From positions 1 to 10,192 of the forward strand of contig DATAZV010000151.1 of the NCBI GenBank assembly GCA_036271855.1: a DNA stretch of 10,192 bases, read 5' to 3'. The stretch is from JAQGMJ01 sp036271855. Lineage in GTDB: Bacteria; Pseudomonadota; Gammaproteobacteria; Burkholderiales; JAEUOS01. The notes under the pieces are model-generated. The model saw only the letters and a program-made list of their open reading frames with translations, was not told the origin of the DNA and did not search any database. This document shows, piece after piece, positions 5,465-10,192 of this stretch (position 1 is the first letter of the stretch; each line of letters starts with the position of its first letter). The translations under genes and the position numbers were made by a program.

Positions 5465-5789
5465 ACTGTCAAATCTGGCGCCGAAATGGGCTATTGGGAT
5501 GGGATGAGGTACCGGGCGCAAGGCCTGTATTTACCTTATACGCGGCATGCATTTTCACTGCGCCCGGCGCCGCGGGCGCAAGGCGTTTGATCGCGCCGGG
5601 CGCGCGTGGCAAGCTTGGTTCGGTGGAGAACAGAGGATGGCGAAGCGATGCAGGGGAGGCGGGCGGCGTTTGCGCATTGCGCAAAGCCGGCGGCGCGGGG
5701 GCGCCGGGCGCGCATTTCCCGCGCAAAACGTCGGACCCCGGCGCAGAGTGGCACAGGCATTGCAAATGCCCTACTCATGCGCATCCGGA

Positions 5790-5795
5790 TAAAAT
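5790..5795 (+). promoter_or_regulatory. candidate -10 element of argA (TAAAAT)
   Basis: TAAAAT lies 31 nt before the argA start, preceded by CCGGA and followed by CAAGGCG. There is no good -35 at the usual spacing. The predicted 5' leader is only about 25 nt, leaving little room for attenuation control. The motif recurs before other rightward genes here. Confidence 0.5.
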
Positions 5796-5825
5796 CAAGG
5801 CGTCCCTCTACTGACTGCCTTCGCC

Positions 5826-7190
5826 ATGCGCCATCACACTGCCGATTTCGTCACCTGGTTCCGCTCCGCGGCGCCCTGGATTCATGCCTTTCGCGACAAG
5901 ACCTTCGTGGTCGCCTTCGGCGGGGAGATCGTCGAGCAGGGGCAGATCGACGCGCTGGTGCAGGACATCAACCTGCTGGTGTCGCTTTCCATCCGGGTGG
6001 TGATCGTCTGCGGCTCGCGTCCGCAGATCGATGCGGCGCTTGCAGCGCGCGGGCTTTCGACCCCGTATCACGCCGGGCGGCGCATCACTTCGGCCGAGGC
6101 GATGGATTGCGTGAAGGAGGCGATCGGGCGCCTGCGCATCGAGTTCGAGCAGCGCTTTTCGTTCGGCCTGCCGAATACGCCGATGGCGCAGTCCGAGGGG
6201 GTGCGGCTGATTTCGGGCAGCGTACTGACGGCGCAGCCGGTGGGGGTGGTCGATGGCGTGGACTTCCAGTTTTCCGGCACGGTGCGTGACGTGGATGCGC
6301 AGACCATCCACCACGCGCTGGACAACGGCGATATCGTGTTCGTGACCAACATCGGTTACTCGCCCTCGGGCGAGGCGTTCAACCTGGGGATGGAGGATGT
6401 GGCGGCCTCGGTTGCCTCGGCGCTGGATGCGGAGAAGCTGATTTTCCTGATCGACGGCGCCGGCCTGCCGCCGCTGCCGGGTGCCAAGACCAAGCGCGCC
6501 AAGGCGCAGGAGATTTCGCGCGAGCTGGCGGCGGCCGAGGCCGAGATGCTGTTCAAGTCGGCGGCGCAGTCGCCCGAGCTTTCCGGGATGAACGAGGACA
6601 CGGTGCGCGCGCTGGATGCGACGGTGCGCGCGGCCAAGGGCGGGGTGACGCGCACGCACGTGGTGCCGCGCAATGTCGACGGCGCGATTTTGATGGAGCT
6701 GTTTTCGTACAACGGCATCGGTACGATGATCAGCGAGGCGGGGCTGGAGACGATCCGCGATGGTGGCGTCGGCGATGTCGGCGGGGTGGTGAAGCTGATC
6801 GAGCCGCTGGAGGCCGACGGCACCCTGGTGCGGCGCGGGCGCGAGAAGCTGGAAGCGGAGATTTCTCAGTTCAGTGTCATAGAACATGATGGCGTCATCG
6901 CCGGCTGTGCGGCGCTGTATCCGTTTTCGAAAGACGGCACGGCGGAGATGGCGTGCTTCGTGGTGGCGCCGCATTTTCGCGGGCGCAACTATGGCGAACA
7001 GTTGCTGGCGCGCATCGAGACCAAGGCGCGGCAGGCGCGCATCAAGCGCCTGTTCGTGCTGACCACGCGCACGGCGCACTGGTTCATCGAACATGGCTTC
7101 GTCGAAAGCTCGCTGGATGATTTGCCCGAAGCCAAGCAGGCGCTCTACAACTTCCAGCGCCAGTCGAAAATCTTTGTCAAAAAACTTTGA
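5826..7190 (+). CDS. argA: N-acetylglutamate synthase, bifunctional-fold ArgA
   Basis: 454 residues, close to the usual length of classical ArgA. It acetylates glutamate with acetyl-CoA, the first committed step of arginine biosynthesis, in the cytoplasm. The N-terminal amino-acid-kinase fold runs from about 24 to 300: KTFVVAFGGE (25-34), VVIVCGSRPQID (58-69), GRRITSAEAMD (84-94) and FVTNIGYSPSGEAFNLGMEDVA (172-193). The C-terminal GNAT domain starts near 312 (DGGVGDVGGVVKLIEPLEADGTLVRR) and contains AEMACFVVAPHFRGRNYGEQLLARIE (373-398), with the acetyl-CoA loop RGRNYG and the terminal GFVESSLDDLP motif. The kinase-like domain is not catalytic in ArgA but carries arginine feedback sites in the family. 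The start fits the FVTWFRSAAPWIHAFRDKTFV opening of homologues; no Shine-Dalgarno is visible. No other arg gene is adjacent. Confidence 0.96.
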   Translation: MRHHTADFVTWFRSAAPWIHAFRDKTFVVAFGGEIVEQGQIDALVQDINLLVSLSIRVVIVCGSRPQIDAALAARGLSTPYHAGRRITSAEAMDCVKEAIGRLRIEFEQRFSFGLPNTPMAQSEGVRLISGSVLTAQPVGVVDGVDFQFSGTVRDVDAQTIHHALDNGDIVFVTNIGYSPSGEAFNLGMEDVAASVASALDAEKLIFLIDGAGLPPLPGAKTKRAKAQEISRELAAAEAEMLFKSAAQSPELSGMNEDTVRALDATVRAAKGGVTRTHVVPRNVDGAILMELFSYNGIGTMISEAGLETIRDGGVGDVGGVVKLIEPLEADGTLVRRGREKLEAEISQFSVIEHDGVIAGCAALYPFSKDGTAEMACFVVAPHFRGRNYGEQLLARIETKARQARIKRLFVLTTRTAHWFIEHGFVESSLDDLPEAKQALYNFQRQSKIFVKKL

Positions 7191-7316
7191 ATTGTCAAAA
7201 AGGTTTGCACTCACTAAACAATTGTTAATTCGAGTTGTGGCCCTCAAGGGTCACAGGTACATTTCCCCTCGCTGTGTACGTAATAAGAGAAATGGAACAG
7301 GAAGAGGAACCGCAGC
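7191..7316 (+). promoter_or_regulatory. AT-rich leader of the AP2-domain gene with hairpin
   Basis: This gap is much richer in A and T than the flanking genes. TTGTCAAAAA occurs at 7174-7183 (in the argA end) and 7192-7201. AACAATTGTT (7217-7226) is a perfect palindrome. TGTGGCCC (7236-7243) and GGGTCACA (7248-7255) form an 8-bp stem with one G-U pair and a TCAA loop, without a T-run. TTGCAC (7205-7210) is a possible -35, but no good -10 is spaced from it. AGGAAGAGGAA (7299-7309) is a strong ribosome binding site for the gene at 7317. No terminator for argA was seen, so readthrough is possible. Confidence 0.45.
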
Positions 7317-8075
7317 ATGGCCGCCATCCGGCATTCGCAAGGCATCTACCGCGTTGACTCCCCGAAGAACGGGACCTATGCGTGGATCGTGGTGCTGACT
7401 CGCAACCGCGAGTCGTTCCGCAAGCATTTCACCGACGGTGTGCACGGTGGGCGCGAGCAGGCGCTCGTCGCCGCCATCGCCTACCGCGACGAGATCGTCG
7501 CGCGCTTCGCGCCGCTCAAGCGCTCGGAGTATGTCTCCGTCCTGCGCAAGAACAACACCTCAGGGCACCCCGGCGTGCGCCTGAACCGCGACGCCGAGGG
7601 CAACCCGCTGTACTGGGCGGCGAGCTGGGTGCCGCACGCCGGCGCCAAGGCGAAGGTGGTGAAGTTCTCGGTGTCGAAGTACGGCTTCGACCGCGCCAAG
7701 GAGCTGGCGGTGCGCGCGCGCGCCGACGGCGTGGCGCAAATGGACGGCTACTACAAGCCGGTGGACGGCGACGATGCCGCCCGCCCGGCGCCGCAGCGCA
7801 TGCCCAGCGGCGCGCGCCTGCCGCCACGCGGCTGGAAGGAAGGCATGCGGATCCGCCGCGCCTACGTGACCCGCGTTCATGTCGCCCTCCTCCTGGTCAA
7901 CGATGCGCTGTTCCGCCTGCCTCTGGAATGGTTCCCGGCCTTGCGCGAGGCCAAGGTGGCGGAGCGCGGCCAGTGGACCCTCTCCGACGACGGCCAGGTG
8001 ATTGCGTGGCCGGACCTGAATTTGGTCATCAATCCCACCCAGATGATCCGCAAGCCGACCGGCGTGGGCGTTTAA
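7317..8075 (+). CDS. protein with two AP2-like DNA-binding domains and a C-terminal DUF2442-like domain
   Basis: 252 residues; ATG after AGGAAGAGGAA. Residues 8-65 look like one AP2 domain: GIYRVDSPKNGTYAWIVV (9-26), then F38 and GGREQALVAAIAYRDEIVARF (44-64), the typical three strands plus helix. Residues 79-138 look like a second: NNTSGHPGVRL (79-89), YWAASW (99-104), KFSVSKYGFDRAKELAVRARAD (116-137). NNTSGxxGV is the usual lead-in of AP2 domains in phage and homing endonucleases. A basic Pro-rich linker (155-182) leads to a DUF2442-like part at about 183-245: LFRLPLEWFPALREA (198-212), RGQWTLSDDG (217-226), VIAWPDLNLVI (228-238). No HNH or integrase motif is present. A DNA-binding regulator role is inferred; the target is unknown. 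Codons end mainly in C/G like core genes, so it is long resident or well adapted. The neighbour yggX has its own promoter motif. Confidence 0.75.
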   Translation: MAAIRHSQGIYRVDSPKNGTYAWIVVLTRNRESFRKHFTDGVHGGREQALVAAIAYRDEIVARFAPLKRSEYVSVLRKNNTSGHPGVRLNRDAEGNPLYWAASWVPHAGAKAKVVKFSVSKYGFDRAKELAVRARADGVAQMDGYYKPVDGDDAARPAPQRMPSGARLPPRGWKEGMRIRRAYVTRVHVALLLVNDALFRLPLEWFPALREAKVAERGQWTLSDDGQVIAWPDLNLVINPTQMIRKPTGVGV

Positions 8076-8259
8076 GCTCCACCACAAGGTCAAACGGCGT
8101 CCAACAGCGCCGCGGGTTTGGTTGCACCAGGGCTCTTTCGCGAGGCCCGGATGCAGGAAGCCAGCCCAAGCAGGTACCGCCAGCGCACCGCAGCGCGGCC
8201 GATCCGCACCGCCCTCCCCCCGCTCTTTCCCCGCCCCCGGGCAGTCTCCCGCACAAGCG

Positions 8260-8265
8260 TAAAAT
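8260..8265 (+). promoter_or_regulatory. candidate -10 element of yggX (TAAAAT)
   Basis: TAAAAT followed by AGCGCC lies 34 nt before the yggX ATG. A -35 hexamer is not recognisable. The rest of the 8076-8298 gap is GC-rich with no gene or clear terminator seen. Confidence 0.5.
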
Positions 8266-8298
8266 AGCGCCTTCGATTTCACGTTGGAGCAGCATTCA

Positions 8299-8568
8299 AT
8301 GGCTCGCATGGTTCAGTGCGTCAAGCTTGGCCGCGAAGGTGAAGGCATGGATTTTCCGCCTTACCCGGGCGAACTCGGCAAGAAGATCTACGAAGGCATT
8401 TCCAAGGAAGCCTGGCAGCTGTGGCTGAAGCACCAGACCATGCTGGTGAACGAGAACCGCCTGTCGGGCGCCGACCCGCGCGCGCGCAAATACCTGATGG
8501 AGCAGGCGCAGAAGTTCCTGTTCGAAGGCGGCGGCGACGCCGCCCAGGGTTACGTGCCACCGGCTTAG
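8299..8568 (+). CDS. yggX: YggX, Fe(II)-trafficking / oxidative damage protection protein
   Basis: 89 residues, matching the roughly 90 of the family. The ATG at 8299 has GGAG 9 nt upstream; a TTG at 8284 is in frame but would cover the ribosome binding site. The whole chain matches YggX: conserved Cys7 (QCVKLGREGEGMDF), YPGELGKKIYEGISKEAW (22-39), LWLKHQTMLVNENRL (41-55) and FLFEGG (73-78). The protein is cytoplasmic; in enteric bacteria it protects iron-sulfur enzymes from superoxide damage and is linked to iron handling, with Cys7 important. Here it is alone with its own promoter motif and ends at a two-way terminator. In some proteobacteria it adjoins mutY; that is not so here. Confidence 0.96.
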   Translation: MARMVQCVKLGREGEGMDFPPYPGELGKKIYEGISKEAWQLWLKHQTMLVNENRLSGADPRARKYLMEQAQKFLFEGGGDAAQGYVPPA

Positions 8569-8572
8569 CGGA

Positions 8573-8594
8573 CAAAAGTGAAAACCTACTTTTG
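8573..8594. other. small hairpin after yggX
   Basis: CAAAAGT (8573-8579) and ACTTTTG (8588-8594) form a 7-bp stem with an 8-nt loop directly after the yggX stop. No T-run follows. It resembles the CACTTTTGC/GCAAAAGTG stem at 3409-3433 in sequence, but is shorter and lacks the outer helices. Confidence 0.4.
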
Positions 8595-8610
8595 CCCGGC
8601 TTTGGAATGA

Positions 8611-8642
8611 AAAAATCGCCGGCAAAGCCGGTCGATTTTTTT
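8611..8642 (+). terminator. two-way terminator between yggX and rpiA
   Basis: AAAAATCGCCGGC (8611-8623) pairs with GCCGG-T-CGATTTTT (8627-8640), one bulged T, loop AAA, with T-runs on both strands. It lies 43 bp after yggX and 84 bp past the end of leftward rpiA, so it can serve both convergent genes. Confidence 0.9.
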
Positions 8643-8725
8643 ATAAAAGCTACGAAAAACCCCTGGCGGGATAGGCTTGCTCTGAACCGGGGACCCGGCG
8701 CTGCGCCTGCCGTCGAATCGTCGCC

Positions 8726-9397
8726 TTAGGCGGCGGAATAGGTCTTGACGCCATCGGCAGTGCTCAGCAGCAATACATCCGCCGGGCGGCGCGCGAACAG
8801 GCCGCAGGTGACCACGCCGGTGATCTGGTTGATCGCGGTTTCCAGCGCCGGCGGATCGGTGATGGCAAGACCGGCGATGTCGAGGATGACGTTGCCGTTG
8901 TCGGTGGTAAAGCCCTCGCGCAGGCGCGGGGTGCCGCCCAGTTTCGCCAACTCGCGCGCGACATAGGCGCGCGCCATCGGCAGCACTTCGACCGGCAGCG
9001 CGAAGGCGCCGAGCATCGGTACCAGCTTGCTGGCGTCGCAGATGCAGACAAATTTTTTCGCCACCGCGGCGACGATCTTTTCGCGCGTCAGGGCGCCGCC
9101 GCCGCCCTTGATCATGTGCAGGCCGCGGTTGATCTCGTCGGCGCCGTCGACATAGACCGGAATGTCGTCGACATCATTCAGGTCGAGCACCTCGATGCCG
9201 TGGCCGCGCAGGCGCTCGGCGCTTTTCACCGAACTGGCGACGGTGCCGCGGATGCGGCCCTTCCAGGCAGCCAGTTCATCGATGAAGAAGTTGGCGGTGG
9301 AGCCGGTGCCGACGCCGATGACGGCGCCCTCCACCACGTAGGCCATGGCCGCGCGCGCGACCTCAAGCTTGAGCTGGTCCTGCGGGGTGATGGTCAC
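8726..9397 (-). CDS. rpiA: ribose-5-phosphate isomerase A
   Basis: 223 residues. It interconverts ribose-5-phosphate and ribulose-5-phosphate in the cytoplasmic non-oxidative pentose phosphate pathway. Motifs seen: GVGTGSTANFFIDEL (28-42, phosphate-binding loop), ASSVKSAERL (54-63), DGADEI (84-89) and KGGGGALTREKIVA (97-110). Asp84, Asp87, Lys97 and Glu106 correspond to the catalytic Asp81, Asp84, Lys94 and Glu103 of the E. coli enzyme. The start is GTG at 9397, preceded by AGAGGAAC 7-8 nt upstream; the frame upstream overlaps dsbC and is not natural protein. It is 17 bp downstream of dsbC on the same strand with its ribosome binding site inside the gap, so the two are probably one transcript. 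It ends at the two-way terminator. Confidence 0.97.
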   Translation of the reverse strand: MTITPQDQLKLEVARAAMAYVVEGAVIGVGTGSTANFFIDELAAWKGRIRGTVASSVKSAERLRGHGIEVLDLNDVDDIPVYVDGADEINRGLHMIKGGGGALTREKIVAAVAKKFVCICDASKLVPMLGAFALPVEVLPMARAYVARELAKLGGTPRLREGFTTDNGNVILDIAGLAITDPPALETAINQITGVVTCGLFARRPADVLLLSTADGVKTYSAA

Positions 9398-9414
9398 TGC
9401 GAAGTTCCTCTTGC

Positions 9415-10192
9415 TCAGAGCCCGGCGTCGGCGATTGCCTTTTGCAGTTGCGCGATGGGAATCGCGCCGGGCACCCGTTCGCCGTTGCTGAGAATGGTGG
9501 TGGGCGTGGCGCGCACGTTCAGGCGCTCGCCGAGCGCGCGGTTGGAGTCGATCGGGCTGTCGCAAGCCGGGGTGGAGGCCATCTGGCCGCGCAGCATCCA
9601 GTCGTTCCATGCTTTGGCGCGGTCGGGTGCGCACCATAGGGTCTTGGCCTTTTTCACCGAATCGTCGCCGAGGATGGCGTAGAGGAAGACGTAGACGGTG
9701 GTGTCCTTGATCTGCGTGAGGTTCTTCTCGTACTGCTTGCAATAGGGGCAGTTGGGGTCGGAGAAATAGGCAATCTGCCGCTTGCCGGTGCCGTTGACCA
9801 GCTTGATGGAGTCCTTGAACGGCAGGTCTTCGAAGCGCACGGTGGTGAGCTTGGCGACGCGCTCTTCGGTCAGATTGGTCATCGTCTTCGTGTCATAGAC
9901 GCTGCCGGCGAAGAGATAGTTGACGTTTTCGTCGGTATACAGGATATCGCTGCCGACACGCACTTCGTACAGGCCGAAGAACGGCGCCTTGGTGACGCTT
10001 TCGACCTTGGTGCCGGGCTTGAGACGCGACTCCACCAGGTGGGCAATGTTGATCTCGGGACCGATCTTTATCGGCGTCGCGTTCTTGGGCTCAGAGGCGT
10101 TGGGCACGGAGGCGTTGGGCACCTTGTCTTCGGCATGCGAAGCGCTGAGCAACAAAGGCGCGCAAAGGACCAGCGCCGCCGCGCCGGTGGCC
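9415..10192 (-). CDS. dsbC: DsbC-type periplasmic thiol:disulfide interchange protein (5' end off window)
   Basis: Partial: the start codon lies beyond 10192. The visible N-terminus, ATGAAALVLCAPLLLSASHA, is the hydrophobic core and cleavage region of a signal peptide, so a TTG at 10155 is not the true start. Mature part: a Pro/Asn/Ala-rich linker, a cystatin-like dimerisation region (VESRLKPGTKVESV to LFAGSVYDTKT), then a thioredoxin fold with the active site CPYC (Cys codons at 9750-9748 and 9741-9739), the cis-Pro loop RATPTT and a C-terminal helix. A second Cys pair, in KTLWCAPDRAKAW and PACDSP, matches the structural disulfide of DsbC rather than DsbA. The dimeric family isomerises wrong disulfides and is kept reduced by DsbD, which is not in view. 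The gene leads a probable operon with rpiA. Confidence 0.95.
   Translation of the reverse strand, partial: ATGAAALVLCAPLLLSASHAEDKVPNASVPNASEPKNATPIKIGPEINIAHLVESRLKPGTKVESVTKAPFFGLYEVRVGSDILYTDENVNYLFAGSVYDTKTMTNLTEERVAKLTTVRFEDLPFKDSIKLVNGTGKRQIAYFSDPNCPYCKQYEKNLTQIKDTTVYVFLYAILGDDSVKKAKTLWCAPDRAKAWNDWMLRGQMASTPACDSPIDSNRALGERLNVRATPTTILSNGERVPGAIPIAQLQKAIADAGL
10094..10122. repeat. 15-bp tandem duplication inside dsbC
   Basis: GAGGCGTTGGGCAC is repeated at 10094-10107 and 10109-10122 (unit 15 bp). It duplicates the pentapeptide VPNAS in the mature N-terminal linker. The frame is kept, so it only lengthens a flexible segment. Confidence 0.8.

Larger units (their letters stand above)
5129..5825. 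other. 697-bp intergenic region before argA
   Basis: No convincing gene was found here on either strand. Open frames such as 5416-5814 (+) and 5469-5765 (-) lack ribosome binding sites, recognisable domains and natural composition (Ala/Arg/Gly/Pro-rich). The region is very GC-rich except for an AT-rich island at 5358-5402. It contains an operator-like dyad (5443-5464), hairpin arms TTTGCGC/GCGCAAA (5669-5685), a GGGCGCAAGGC direct repeat (5514-5524 and 5574-5584) and a -10 candidate at 5790-5795. It is long for a bacterial divergent promoter region and could hold a small RNA or degraded DNA. Confidence 0.6.

Noticed and set aside
5416..5814. 132-codon + frame before argA
   Set aside because: No Shine-Dalgarno, no domain, compositionally random; it crosses the argA promoter motif.
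5808..7247. 479-codon - strand open frame opposite argA
   Set aside because: Arg/His/Leu-rich shadow; the + strand encodes a full ArgA with recognisable domains.
7382..8428. 348-codon + frame overlapping the AP2 gene and yggX
   Set aside because: Arg/Ala/Pro-rich, overlaps two better-supported genes in other frames, and has no ribosome binding site.
8670..8720. tRNA-like fragment after yggX
   Set aside because: Some GC-rich stretches suggest a T-arm, but no acceptor stem, anticodon arm or consistent cloverleaf can be drawn on either strand.
9415..10155. dsbC as a complete gene starting at TTG 10155
   Set aside because: The frame continues to the right edge through a hydrophobic signal-peptide core, so the true start is off window.

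Overview
The window is GC-rich DNA from a betaproteobacterium, most likely a member of Burkholderiales. The evidence is the style of ArgA (fused kinase-fold and acetyltransferase domains), YggX, RpiA and DsbC, an orphan Bug/TctC-type binding protein, and a recurring TAAAAT-type -10 motif 31-38 nt before start codons. The genus is not determined; Oxalobacteraceae is a guess. No phage, integrase, transposase, CRISPR array, rRNA or tRNA was recognised.

Left part (1-4500), transport-like genes and repeats. A leftward pair encodes a Bug/TctC-type periplasmic solute-binding protein followed by a divergent N-formylglutamate amidohydrolase-family protein. Diverging from it is a rightward ModA-like exported binding protein with a strong terminator. 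About 490 bp of non-coding DNA follows, holding a REP-like cluster and a nested inverted-repeat element. Next comes a paralogue of the binding protein that has no signal peptide. Neither ModA-like gene has permease or ATPase genes beside it, so both are orphans here.

Middle (4500-5825), small exported proteins and a long intergenic region. Two short leftward genes lie here: an 84-residue Lys/Ala-rich exported protein with LEA-like repeats and a 40-residue membrane or exported peptide with a strong ribosome binding site. A 26-27 bp tandem repeat sits between them. A 697-bp GC-rich intergenic region with an AT-rich island and an operator-like dyad precedes argA.

Right part (5826-10192), mostly core metabolism. 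argA (first step of arginine synthesis) is followed by a gene for two AP2-like DNA-binding domains plus a DUF2442-like domain, with an AT-rich leader. Then come yggX (iron trafficking/oxidative protection) and a convergent two-way terminator. A leftward dsbC-rpiA pair (periplasmic disulfide isomerase, ribose-5-phosphate isomerase) follows, with dsbC running off the right edge.

The least ordinary items are the AP2-AP2-DUF2442 fusion, the leaderless binding-protein paralogue with the structured DNA upstream of it, the altered motifs in the amidohydrolase, and the two small exported proteins with their tandem-repeat spacer. None of these amounts to a proven new system on sequence alone.
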